From NCBI RefSeq assembly GCF_002128425.1, contig NZ_NESS01000013.1, positions 49,967-113,966 on the forward strand: a stretch of 64,000 nt of DNA. Reading direction: 5' to 3'. The position numbers and the translations under genes are program-made. Positions 55,854 to 64,000 of the stretch are shown here, piece by piece (within the stretch, counting starts at the first letter, position 1; every line of letters begins with the position of its first letter). This DNA comes from Gottfriedia acidiceleris. Lineage in GTDB: Bacteria > Bacillota > Bacilli > Bacillales > Bacillaceae_G. Below the pieces are notes generated by a model, which was not told the origin of the DNA, searched no databases, and saw nothing but the letters and a program-made list of their open reading frames with translations.

Positions 55854-57176
55854 TTACATTAGAAATTTAACATATAAATATAAGTTAGATAATAGAAGTG
55901 AAAATAATGTGATTGGAAGACCTATCTTCAAGAACTCCCAATATCCAAACTTGTGTCCTTCTCTTGATGCAATTCCTGCTGCTACAACATTTGCAGAAGC
56001 GCCTATTAATGTTCCATTTCCGCCAAGACAAGCCCCTAATGCAAGTGACCACCATAATACTTCAATTTGCGGAGCGTCTGGTGAAAGCCCCATCCCTACG
56101 GATAAATCTTGAATCAAAGGTATCATAGTTGCAACAAAAGGAATATTATCGATTGTAGCAGAAGCAATTCCTGACACCCACAAAATTAAAGGTGCTGCCA
56201 CATGAATATTTCCATTTGTTAATTCTAAGACCTTTTTAGCCAATGAACCGATTAATCCAATATCTACTAACCCACCTACTAGTACAAATAGACCAGCAAA
56301 GAAAAAAATAGTCACCCATTCAATATTCGCAAATACATCTTCTAGATCATGTTCTTTTACACCAATTATCATTAGTATTGTTGCACCTAAAATGGCTACA
56401 AGCGCTGCATCTAAATGTAAAACAGAGTGAAGAATAAATCCTAATAAAGTCACTCCAAGTACTATAAGGGATTTAATTAATAAGGATTTATCTTTTATAT
56501 AGTCTGCTTCATTGATTGACATCAATATTTTAATTTGGTCTGACGATGTTACTAACCTTTTTCGATAAATAAAATATATTATGATAGTTAATAACAGAAC
56601 TATAATTCCGATAATAGGCGCTAAATTAATGAAAAATGAATTAAACGACAAATGTTTATTAGCAGATCCAATCATAATATTAGGCGGATCACCTATCAAT
56701 GTTGCTGTTCCACCAATATTAGAATAAATAACTTCCAGTATTAAGAATGGTCTTGGATCGACTTTTAAAATTTTGGTTATAGATAATGTAATTGGAACTA
56801 TTAATAAAATCGTTGTTACATTGTCAAGAAATGCTGAACAAATGGCTGTTAGTAATGACAATGAGATTAATATAAGTATAGGTTGTCCTTTTGAAATCTT
56901 AGCTGTCTTAATTGCTATATATTCAAATAGCCCTGATTTACTTGTAATATATACAATTATCATCATTCCAATTAAAAGTGTTATAGTTTCCCATTCAATA
57001 TGAGTGGTCAATGCAGAATGCAAATCAACTGCGCCAATTCCAACAATGATTCCTGCACCTAATAAAGCTATTAAGGCTCTATTCATTTTTTCAGTTATAA
57101 TGAATGCATAGGCAACTAAAAATACAATAATAGTTGCATAATACCTCCAATTATACCCATGTTCTAAATGTTCCAT
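55854..57176 (-). CDS. ArsB/NhaD-type ion transporter (IT superfamily)
   Basis: 440 residues from the ATG at 57176 after GGGGGGAAAG; the open frame extends into the leader. About 11-12 helices; LLIGMMIIVYITSKSGLFEYIAI, TATLIGDPPNIMIGSAN and its repeat LGGNGTLIGASANVVAAGIA are the paired GDPPN/GASAN motifs. Members exchange Na+/H+ or arsenite, or carry organic anions. A regulated leader precedes it. Confidence 0.83.
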   Translation of the reverse strand: MEHLEHGYNWRYYATIIVFLVAYAFIITEKMNRALIALLGAGIIVGIGAVDLHSALTTHIEWETITLLIGMMIIVYITSKSGLFEYIAIKTAKISKGQPILILISLSLLTAICSAFLDNVTTILLIVPITLSITKILKVDPRPFLILEVIYSNIGGTATLIGDPPNIMIGSANKHLSFNSFFINLAPIIGIIVLLLTIIIYFIYRKRLVTSSDQIKILMSINEADYIKDKSLLIKSLIVLGVTLLGFILHSVLHLDAALVAILGATILMIIGVKEHDLEDVFANIEWVTIFFFAGLFVLVGGLVDIGLIGSLAKKVLELTNGNIHVAAPLILWVSGIASATIDNIPFVATMIPLIQDLSVGMGLSPDAPQIEVLWWSLALGACLGGNGTLIGASANVVAAGIASREGHKFGYWEFLKIGLPITLFSLLLSNLYLYVKFLM

Positions 57177-57216
57177 TTCTTTCCCCCCGAAACTGATGTG
57201 AATATGAATATTTAAT

Positions 57217-57270
57217 CTAAAACAAAAAAAAGCCTGTCCCAAGGCATAATACTCCCTTGTATGACAGACT
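57217..57270 (-). promoter_or_regulatory. Leader terminator (putative attenuator or riboswitch expression platform)
   Basis: On the minus strand GTCTGTC and ACAAGG pair with CCTTGG and GACAGGC, followed by eight T. No minus-strand gene lies upstream, so the terminator sits in the NhaD leader. Overlapping is a short frame MEESVIQGSIMPWDRLFFVLD that could be a leader peptide. Confidence 0.6.
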
Positions 57271-57311
57271 CCTCCATTAAAAACTTATATATTAGTTTAG
57301 TATATTATCTT

Positions 57312-57340
57312 ATATTAAAGGAGATATATTTACATTTCAA
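57312..57340 (-). promoter_or_regulatory. Promoter of the NhaD-type gene
   Basis: Minus strand: TTGAAA (57340-57335), 17 bp, TAATAT (57317-57312). It yields a leader of about 130 nt carrying the terminator above. Confidence 0.6.
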
Positions 57341-57434
57341 TTAAAACTTTTCTATTGATAGATTACAAATGAGTTCTATACTAAAACAAATGAGGATTAT
57401 GTAAGTCTATAATTAAATTTGAAAGAGGTGTCAC

Positions 57435-57668
57435 ATGGAAACAATTTATTTAGTCTATGGTAAAGGATATAAAAAAGTAGACATTATCTATGTTGGTATA
57501 GAAAAAGATAAAGCAATTAACTATTATTTTGCCTGCCATAACGTAGATCTTGATAATCAAATTGATATATCATATGGCATAAATTATAACGATAGTTGGA
57601 TTCAAACATGGAAAAATGGAAAAATAGTAGAAAAAGAATGGCGACCAAATATAAATGGACTTGATTAA
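57435..57668 (+). CDS. Hypothetical small protein
   Basis: 77 residues, Tyr-, Asn- and Lys-rich with no signal peptide or helix; METIYLVYGKGYKKVDIIYVG at the start. AGAGGTG precedes the ATG and a terminator follows, so it is probably expressed. No family recognised. Confidence 0.62.
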   Translation: METIYLVYGKGYKKVDIIYVGIEKDKAINYYFACHNVDLDNQIDISYGINYNDSWIQTWKNGKIVEKEWRPNINGLD

Positions 57669-57682
57669 ACCAACAAATTATA

Positions 57683-57711
57683 AAAAAACAAGCTAGTCGC
57701 TTGTTTTTTTA
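57683..57711 (+). terminator. Terminator after the small protein gene
   Basis: AAAAAACAAGC/GCTTGTTTTTT with a TAGTC loop. Confidence 0.88.
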
Positions 57712-57769
57712 TTTTATTCAATTTTTCCAAACACAATATCCTAAGTTGTTTAACGATTTGACTTTCCCA

Positions 57770-59011
57770 TCACTGTCTAGCTGGTTCTTTACTTTTTAAA
57801 TGCATTATTACTTTAGGTATACTCAAGCCTTGTATTAGCAATGAAAATACCACATTTGCATATACAATTAACAAGATATTTACTCTATATGGAAAGTCAA
57901 CGGGTAAAGTCAATGCCAGTGCAATTGACAACGCACCTTTTAATCCTCCCCAGTTAATCAGAAACTTTTCAGAATTTGTAAAAGTTTTGATTTTTAATAG
58001 ACTAATACTTACAGCAATTGATCTTGCAATTAATACAATAATGATTGTTAATAAAGACACTTTCCAATTCGCTAGTACATCTAATCGATAAACTACTAAA
58101 CCAATAAGTAGAAATAAAATCGTATTTCCTACAAACGAAATGATGTCCCAAAAACTTGCTATGTAATCCTCAGTTACCGTGCTCATTCCGATTTTCTTTC
58201 CATAATTCCCAAATACAATGCCTCCAACTACTACTGCAATTACACCACTTCCATGAAAATGCTCTGAAATAATATAACTTCCATAAAAAAGTAAGAAAGA
58301 CACCATTGTTTCAAGAGGATAATTATCTACAAAGCTAATCATGTATGAAGCTAAAAATCCTAAACATAACCCTATAACGATTCCAATCAGAACAACCTTA
58401 ACGAATAATAAAACACCAGCTCCAATACCTGATAAGCCCATATTTATATAACTTAATAAGAATACGGTAGATATTTTAAAGAATACAACGGCTATTCCAT
58501 CATTAAACAGGCTTTCACCTTCCAAACTAGCTGCAATACTTTTCTTTACATTGTAAGTTTTAAACATTCCCATTACTGATATAGGATCAGTTGCACACAT
58601 AAGTGAAGCAATGGTGAATGATACTACTACTGGTAACTTACAAATGTAAATCAGACCAACTGATACAAGAACAAATGTTAAAAAAGTACCTAATAAAGCT
58701 AAACTTAAGATTTCATTTTTGAACTTTTTAATTTCATTGTATTCAAACTTCATCGAAGCCTCTCCAAGAAGCGAAGGTAAAAAGAGACCAAGAACTATCA
58801 ATGAAAAAGTCTCACTATTTGTAAATAAATCAGCAATTTTATCTAAAAAATCAATATTCAATAAACCAATTATTAAACCAATAATTACAAGAAATATTGT
58901 GTATGGTTTATTAAATTTATTTGCAACTAACCAAGCAATCACACCAAATAAAAGTAATATTAAGAATTCTCCTATTATCATATTTGAAACCTCTAATAAT
59001 CCGTGTTCCAT
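57770..59011 (-). CDS. CPA1-family cation:proton antiporter (NhaP-like)
   Basis: 413 residues, 12 helices. MCATDPISVMGMFKTYNVKKS and SLEGESLFNDGIAVVFF carry the CPA1 ion-binding Asp residues (DP and ND motifs). Exchanges Na+ or K+ for H+. CAAAGGAG precedes the ATG. Confidence 0.87.
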   Translation of the reverse strand: MEHGLLEVSNMIIGEFLILLLFGVIAWLVANKFNKPYTIFLVIIGLIIGLLNIDFLDKIADLFTNSETFSLIVLGLFLPSLLGEASMKFEYNEIKKFKNEILSLALLGTFLTFVLVSVGLIYICKLPVVVSFTIASLMCATDPISVMGMFKTYNVKKSIAASLEGESLFNDGIAVVFFKISTVFLLSYINMGLSGIGAGVLLFVKVVLIGIVIGLCLGFLASYMISFVDNYPLETMVSFLLFYGSYIISEHFHGSGVIAVVVGGIVFGNYGKKIGMSTVTEDYIASFWDIISFVGNTILFLLIGLVVYRLDVLANWKVSLLTIIIVLIARSIAVSISLLKIKTFTNSEKFLINWGGLKGALSIALALTLPVDFPYRVNILLIVYANVVFSLLIQGLSIPKVIMHLKSKEPARQ

Positions 59012-59049
59012 TTAATCTCTCCTTTGTAGAAATGGGATATACTTAAGTA

Positions 59050-59708
59050 TAAAAATTGGCTACAAGAACTAATGAATTACTTTACTACAACTATAGGAAA
59101 TTACATTCAAAATCTACATACAATGAGCTTACGTCTGAGTCGATTAAAAAAAGATGGCGCTCGAGTGGATTCAAAACTGGACTATTTTTTATTGGGGTTG
59201 GTGGATTTCATGGATACCATTTGTTGGATCTTTTATTGCACGTGTTTCCATGGGACGAACAATTCGCGAGTTCGTTACAGGAGTAATATTTGTACAAGCA
59301 TTGATATGTATGTTTTAGTTTACAGTATTTGGAGGAACTTCTATTCATTTAGACTTATTTCAAACGCATTAAACAAATTTGCAACTAATGGGGAAGAAGT
59401 TGGACTTTTTGCGAAGTTCAGCCACTTGCCACTTAGCGGTGTATTAACTATAATTGGACTTTGTTTAATCACAAATTTTTATCAAATTTATTTGGGGTAT
59501 TACAATATCAATTATTGCAGCAGTTTTATTGAATAATGGTGGACTTGATTCCTTGCAATCTGCTGCAATTCTTGCTGCATTTCCTTTTGCATTTATAGTG
59601 ATTTTAATCCTTATTTCTTTATTTAAAGAACTTCAAAAAGAGAATATTCATCATCAAAGTATTAATAAAGCTGCTTCACCCTTTAAAAAATTAAAGGATA
59701 TGTATTAG
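59050..59708 (+). pseudogene. Decayed BCCT-family (glycine betaine/choline) transporter
   Basis: Shifting frames spell GNYIQNLHTMSLRL, then [12 protein letters not shown]... with [36 protein letters not shown], and finally VTISIIAAVLLNNGGLDSLQSAAILAAFPFAFIVILI to the stop near 59708. These are the BCCT core helices in order. At least three frameshifts and an internal stop (TAG near 59312) break it, and the first half is absent. Confidence 0.78.
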
Positions 59709-59733
59709 CCTTCACTGAAGATTAAAATGTAAT

Positions 59734-59776
59734 AAAAAGAAACACCTAATTATTTTAAGCAATGGTGTTTCTTTTT
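59734..59776. terminator. Bidirectional terminator after the BCCT remnant and orphan gerKA
   Basis: 13-bp stem AAAAAGAAACACC/GGTGTTTCTTTTT with T-run. Confidence 0.88.
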
Positions 59777-59792
59777 TACTTGTTTTACCTAC

Positions 59793-61328
59793 TTATTCAC
59801 CATTACTTTGTTCTTTAACATGATTAGGATTACCTCCTGGAGGCAGAACTAAAATAGTATCTCGTTGGCTTTTAAAGCGAAATGGAGCAAAAGGAGCAAA
59901 GTATGGTTCACTAAACGAACGAAGACTTAATAAATGAATCAAGATTGTCATGCTCACAATTAAAACTCCTAACAAGCCTATATATGCTCCAGCCAACAAT
60001 ATTGCATATCGAAAAAGTCTCGCTACAATCGACATATTGTAATATGGAATAGCGAAACTAGCTATTGCAGTAACTGCAACAATAATGATCATGGAATTTG
60101 ATATAAAACCAGCTTGAACGGCTGCTTGTCCTAATATTAAAGCACCGACTATTGAAAGTGTTTGTCCAATTAATCTTGGCATTCGAACACCAGCTTCTCT
60201 TAATAACTCAAATACTATTTCCATTAATATTGCTTCTACAATTACAGGTAATGGCACTCCTTCACGCTGTTCTGCAAAATTTACTAATAAAATCGTGGGA
60301 ATAACTCCCTGATGAAATGAAGTAACTGCAACATAAATTCCTGGTACAAACATAGCTAATAAAAAGCAAAAATATCGAAGTACTCTTATAAAGGTCGATA
60401 CATATGTACTTTGATAATAATCTTCAGGAGATTGAAAAAATTGGTTAAAAGTTGCTGGTACTATCATTACAAATGGACTACCAGCAATAAGAATAATTAT
60501 TCGACCTTCTAATAAATTACCAACAGCAGCATCAGGTCGTTCAGTAAAGATTGAGGTTGGGAAAAAAGTTTGTTGATCATTATGGATATATTTCTCTAGA
60601 TAACTTGAATCAATAACGGCATCAATTTTAATTGATTTGATTCTTTTTTTTACTTCTTTTAAGAGTTCCTGATTAACAACACCTTGTGCATACATAATTT
60701 CTACATCAGTTCTGGTCACTTCTCCTACTTTAAATGTTTCTAATCGAAGTGCCGTATGCTGAATTCGATTACGAATAAGGGACGTATTTGTCCTTATACT
60801 CTCTGTAAAACTATCTTTTGGACCTCGTATAATTGTTTGTGTCGAAGGCTCAGTTATATCCCTTGATTGAACCATTTTTGTACAAGCAACTAAAAAATTG
60901 CAGTCTTGATTCAATAATATAATCGTATCTCCTAGAAGAAGAGCTGTTAGAAGATTGGTGTAACTAGATAGTGATTTCAAACTTGATACTGAAATAACAC
61001 CTTTTAATCCATTTTCCAAATCCAATATCGAAATTTTTTTAGCATTGGAAGTCAATTTATGTAAATTTAAGTAAACAATTTTCTCAATAATACCATCGTT
61101 TACAACTTCTTCATTAGAGATGCCATCAATTCGTATAATTGCGTAGGAGTGCTCCATATCTTTTCCAATAGTTTCCTGTCTAATTATGAGATCAGAACTA
61201 TCACCTAAATCTGCTTTTATTCTATTAATATTTTCATTTATCTCTTTACTTAAAGTTCGAGTTAAATCACTTTGAAATGGAATTTGGTTATTATTCACTG
61301 AACTATTTACTTGTTTATAGTTAAGCAT
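59793..61328 (-). CDS. gerKA: Orphan spore germinant receptor A subunit (GerKA type)
   Basis: 511 residues from the ATG at 61328, with GGAGGA ten bases upstream (a GTG at 61346 overlaps that site). LLEGRIIILIAGSPFVMIVPATFNQFF marks the soluble-to-membrane boundary and LLREAGVRMPRLIGQTLSIVGALILG the helical core. No B or C gene is adjacent. It may be an orphan supplying an alternative A subunit to the receptor at 49.5-53.1 kb, or the remains of a second operon. Confidence 0.85.
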   Translation of the reverse strand: MLNYKQVNSSVNNNQIPFQSDLTRTLSKEINENINRIKADLGDSSDLIIRQETIGKDMEHSYAIIRIDGISNEEVVNDGIIEKIVYLNLHKLTSNAKKISILDLENGLKGVISVSSLKSLSSYTNLLTALLLGDTIILLNQDCNFLVACTKMVQSRDITEPSTQTIIRGPKDSFTESIRTNTSLIRNRIQHTALRLETFKVGEVTRTDVEIMYAQGVVNQELLKEVKKRIKSIKIDAVIDSSYLEKYIHNDQQTFFPTSIFTERPDAAVGNLLEGRIIILIAGSPFVMIVPATFNQFFQSPEDYYQSTYVSTFIRVLRYFCFLLAMFVPGIYVAVTSFHQGVIPTILLVNFAEQREGVPLPVIVEAILMEIVFELLREAGVRMPRLIGQTLSIVGALILGQAAVQAGFISNSMIIIVAVTAIASFAIPYYNMSIVARLFRYAILLAGAYIGLLGVLIVSMTILIHLLSLRSFSEPYFAPFAPFRFKSQRDTILVLPPGGNPNHVKEQSNGE

Positions 61329-61396
61329 TATATACCATTCCTCCACTTTTAATTTGAATATAATTTTTCCTAAAACAGGTAAATTTATGTAAAACC

Positions 61397-61439
61397 TATA
61401 AATGGGCCTTTAAGATGTATGCTTAAAAGCCCATTTATA
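61397..61439. terminator. Hairpin between the DUF1259 pseudogene and orphan gerKA
   Basis: An 18-base near-perfect stem 61397-61414 with 61422-61439 (TATAAATGGGCCTTTAAG paired with CTTAAAAGCCCATTTATA). Lacks a strong U-tract. Confidence 0.6.
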
Positions 61440-61458
61440 TAACTAACGGACAAGATAA

Positions 61459-61839
61459 TTAAAGACAAATTCTTACTTTCATTGCAAATTCTAATGGATT
61501 TTCAATAGACATAAAATGAGCGTATACAATATTTGGTTTAATAAACAGCCAGTGATTATGCAATGCACTGACTAATATCCCTTAATCTTGTAATGATTTA
61601 GTAAATGGATAAACTTCCTCATCAATTAAAGCGATTTCTCCTAGATTGAGGGAATATCCTTTCTCATCTAAACTTTGAAAAGAGATTGAAGCACCGATTG
61701 TATGAGCTGATTTTGAAGGTTTCCCTAATATTGAAACATTGATGTTCCTATGAATTGTAACAGAACAAGTACCATTTTCTAGATGATGTTTACCACCAGC
61801 AATTTCATCAAATTTATTACATAAATCGTTTATATTCAT
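61459..61839 (-). pseudogene. DUF1259-domain gene with an in-frame stop
   Basis: From the ATG at 61839 (AAGGAGGG upstream) 85 codons run to TAA at 61584-61582. The same frame then continues GILVSALHNHWLFIKPNIVYAHFMSIENPLEF to TAA at 61461-61459, which is the expected DUF1259 continuation (ALHNHW motif). 126 codons of one domain are therefore split by a nonsense change. Either a pseudogene or a sequencing error; readthrough is possible but unsupported. Confidence 0.72.
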
Positions 61840-61971
61840 CTTTACCCTCCTTGGACTACAATCCACTATTCTTATTCTTACGGAATGTCTTAAAATAAAA
61901 ATAATCATTAGAATTAGATGAGTATATATACTTAGAATTCTTCATAAAAATGTTTAAAAAGGAGAAGTGAT

Positions 61972-62553
61972 ATGCAAAGGAAAATTACTTCGATTGTATT
62001 AGGTAGTCTCTTAATTGGTATAGGATTAAATGCCTTTATAGTCCCCCTCCACTTATTAAATGGTGGAATTTTAGGAATTAGTCTTATTTTGAATTACATA
62101 TGGGGAATTAAATTAGGATTCCTCGTTTTCTGTTTAAACCTTCCAATCTATTTGTTTACATTTATAAAAAATCGATCATATTTTATTAACAGCATAATTG
62201 CTCTTATCTTTACTTCAGTTATGATTGATTTGTTAATGCCATTTGAAGGGACAATCCATTTACCGATTTTAGTCAGTGCTTTCTTAGGTGGATTAGTAAT
62301 TGGTTCTGGAATTGGAATTATGATAAGGAAAGACACATGTCCTGGAGGAATTGATTTAATTGCTTTTTTTCTCTCAAAAACATTTTCAGTAAATTTTGGT
62401 TTAGTAATTTTAGTTATTGATTCGATCATCATATCCCTTGGGATTTTTTTCTTAAAAGACATAAGAGTTCTATATTCAATTTTAACAGTTCTAGGTGTTG
62501 CAATTACTACAAGTATATTAACTACAATTAAATCAATTTCGGTTTTATCTTAA
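61972..62553 (+). CDS. YitT-family membrane protein without C-terminal domain
   Basis: 193 residues, five or six helices; GLNAFIVPLHLLNGGILGISLIL and GIMIRKDTCPGGIDLIAFFLSK are typical of the YitT domain. The DUF2179 tail of typical YitT proteins is missing. AAGGAG precedes the ATG. Confidence 0.82.
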   Translation: MQRKITSIVLGSLLIGIGLNAFIVPLHLLNGGILGISLILNYIWGIKLGFLVFCLNLPIYLFTFIKNRSYFINSIIALIFTSVMIDLLMPFEGTIHLPILVSAFLGGLVIGSGIGIMIRKDTCPGGIDLIAFFLSKTFSVNFGLVILVIDSIIISLGIFFLKDIRVLYSILTVLGVAITTSILTTIKSISVLS

Positions 62554-63245
62554 AATATTATTACTACTTATATTTATACGGTCCTATACTTTTAAAAGAA
62601 CTACACCAATTTGAAAAGATCTTGTTTTGCCAAATAAAATGAATAATCATAACTCGTTTATGGTTATTTTTTTGTATTATCCTATAAATTTGCAGTCTTC
62701 TATTTGCAATTATGTGATATTCCTATTTGGAAAGTACAAAAATTCAATTAGATATACGTACCAATGAAAACGGGGCAAATGTATTAAATTGGATTCAATG
62801 ACAAAAAACCAGAAAAGCCTTCAAACAGGTTTTCTGGTTTCTCACTTTCTACCAATTTCGCACGCTATTTAATTCTCCATACCCGCTCTCTATTTCACTG
62901 CCTTCTCATGCTCCTGCTTGAAAAAGCTCTTCATAGAATGGAACACATCTATGTTTTTATACGCGGACATTAGCGTACTGTGTCGATTGTATTGGTTTAA
63001 ATGTATAGGATACACCCGTTGATATCACTGGGTTTTTCGAAGGTCATTTTTCAAAAAATCCAATTAGCTGTTTAGGATACACCCGATTTCGGTCAAATTC
63101 ATGTTAAAAAGAACCAATAAGAATTACTTCAACTTTCTAGTTTACTCCAAAAAAAGTAGCAATAGTTACTCGTGTTCTTCAACTAACGTATTTGTTGCTG
63201 CATAATTAGTTTTCAACTTTTACTTATTTTGCAACCTATTTTGTG
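62554..63245. other. Gene-poor interval with two terminators and a direct repeat
   Basis: No open frame of note. Hairpin terminators lie at 62642-62675 (AATAATCATAA/TTATGGTTATT, seven T) and 62806-62840 (AAACCAGAAAA/TTTTCTGGTTT). TAGGATACACCCG occurs twice (63006-63018, 63073-63085; 67 bp apart). On the minus strand [25 protein letters not shown] (25 codons before a TAG near 62893) may be the end of a lost gene. Confidence 0.5.
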
Positions 63246-63629
63246 TTACTTTAATGCTCCCCCACTCACCTTACGGACAAATTTCTCTTGTTTTAATACA
63301 ATTGTCTTATCCCATAAGCCATCCATTGGTAATTTCACTTTTCCTTGATAAACACCTTTTGAAACTTTCTTTAATTTTCCATCTGCTTTATGATTCATGC
63401 TTTTCATATTTAATATTATTTCCACTGAATCAACGTTAACTAATTTATTCTCGTTATTTTTTAAAGTTACTTCATAGCTATGTTCTGAATCTTTAGAAGT
63501 TGGCTGATCCGATAGAGTAACACTTAAATTATCTAAATATTTGTTCGAGACTGTTTCTTCCGACTTGCCACATCCATAAAAAATTGTTACAGCCACCAAT
63601 AATAGTATAAAGCCATTTATTATTTTCAT
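63246..63629 (-). CDS. FixH/YtkA-like lipoprotein
   Basis: 127 residues. Signal peptide with lipobox IFYGCG, then a single immunoglobulin-like YtkA/FixH domain (NMKSMNHKADGKLKKVSKGVYQGKVKLPMDGLWDKTIVL). Met- and His-bearing YtkA proteins are thought to act in copper or redox handling. It follows a PepSY-family gene on the same strand. Confidence 0.78.
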   Translation of the reverse strand: MKIINGFILLLVAVTIFYGCGKSEETVSNKYLDNLSVTLSDQPTSKDSEHSYEVTLKNNENKLVNVDSVEIILNMKSMNHKADGKLKKVSKGVYQGKVKLPMDGLWDKTIVLKQEKFVRKVSGGALK

Positions 63630-63666
63630 GATACACCTCTGTTTATTTCTAATGTTTTTTATTACT

Positions 63667-63708
63667 AAAAAAGCTAAGCAAACGTTTATTTGTTAGCTTA
63701 GCTTTTTT
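63667..63708 (-). terminator. Terminator after the PepSY-family gene
   Basis: 13-bp stem AAAAAAGCTAAGC/GCTTAGCTTTTTT. Confidence 0.9.
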
Positions 63709-63730
63709 CAGTTATAAATTAATCATTGTT

Positions 63731-64000
63731 TTATTGTATACCAGTCTGACGAACTTTCTTTTTAATAAATTTAACTATAAACTCGATTAAACCTATGACA
63801 AATATTGATATACCAACCATTGGCATTAAAAGTCCACAAATTACTGAAATCAACAAAACACCTAAATAAAATTTATTTCCTTCACTTGCTTTTGGAACTC
63901 CAACTGTTCCTGTTGGACGGCGTTTCCACCACATTGTGATTCCACTAAATACGATTAACACAAGTGATAAACATGCTAAAACATTAATTATTAAGTTTGC
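63731..64000 (-). CDS. C-terminal part of a PepSY-associated membrane protein (PiuB-like)
   Basis: The frame is open to the right edge (89 codons seen) and reads NVLACLSLVLIVFSGITMWWKRRPTG, then two further helices. SGxxMWWKRRP is the hallmark of PepSY_TM proteins, often linked to iron or copper uptake. The start lies beyond the window; the internal ATG at 63961 is not the start. Confidence 0.75.
   Translation of the reverse strand, partial: ANLIINVLACLSLVLIVFSGITMWWKRRPTGTVGVPKASEGNKFYLGVLLISVICGLLMPMVGISIFVIGLIEFIVKFIKKKVRQTGIQ

Noticed and set aside
59056..59536. Two overlapping 76- and 154-codon frames as real genes
   Set aside because: They alternate pieces of a BCCT transporter in different frames, so they are parts of one pseudogene.
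63731..63961. Standalone 76-residue protein
   Set aside because: The frame stays open to the right edge with a recognisable PepSY-TM helix upstream, so the ATG at 63961 is internal.

Overview
The window is an AT-rich stretch of a spore-forming Bacillaceae chromosome. The evidence is a three-gene gerA-type germinant receptor operon plus a lone GerAA paralogue, an SspL-like spore protein gene, AGGAGG-type ribosome binding sites, frequent TTG and GTG starts, CcpA-type cre sites and many U-tailed hairpins. Species cannot be fixed from this window. No rRNA, tRNA, CRISPR array or intact insertion sequence was seen.

Region 1 (1-11.8 kb) is a complete, co-linear counterpart of the Escherichia coli ycjMNOPQRST cluster on the minus strand, with the regulator (ycjW) and beta-phosphoglucomutase (ycjU) divergent on the plus strand. 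It encodes two glycoside phosphorylases (GH13_18 and GH65), a sugar ABC importer without its own ATPase, and the YcjQRS enzymes that in E. coli interconvert D-gulosides and D-glucosides by C3 oxidation, C4 epimerisation and C3 reduction. One promoter carries a cre site and two near-identical palindromic operators.

Region 2 (11.8-19.2 kb) holds biotin genes (bioY-bioD-bioB and divergent bioA around one BirA operator, with no bioF nearby), a DedA protein fused to a degenerate PAP2-like domain, the broken end of an RND efflux gene, and a TauE/SafE permease.

Region 3 (19.2-33.2 kb) is the least familiar part: thiolase, three SDR enzymes, a dihydroxyacetophenone-dioxygenase-like cupin, two paralogous MFS importers, two paralogous TauD/TfdA dioxygenases, an acyl-CoA ligase, an alpha/beta hydrolase and a LysR regulator. 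Six promoters here share one architecture: a 13-bp T-N11-A dyad (TTAGnnnnnCTWA type), exactly 45 bp, then the -10 hexamer. That puts the box near -65, the classical LysR position. I read the region as one LysR-controlled catabolic regulon for an unidentified organic acid or ketone.

Region 4 (33.4-44.8 kb) has a YeiH-type permease, a UPF0316 protein, a second E. coli-like orphan pathway (homologues of ygcW, ygcU, ygcE and yqcE, here with an RpiR regulator), and a TetR/MMPL exporter pair.

Region 5 (44.8-64 kb) has acetyltransferases and a MarR regulator with paired operators, an SspL-like gene, a GC-richer PrmC-like methyltransferase, DUF421, the germination operon, a PutP symporter, an NhaD-type carrier behind a terminator-bearing leader, an NhaP-type antiporter, the orphan GerAA gene, a YitT-type protein, an YtkA-like lipoprotein and a PepSY-family membrane protein cut by the right edge. 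Decayed genes cluster here: an IS1182-type transposase end, a frameshifted BCCT transporter and a DUF1259 gene with an in-frame stop.
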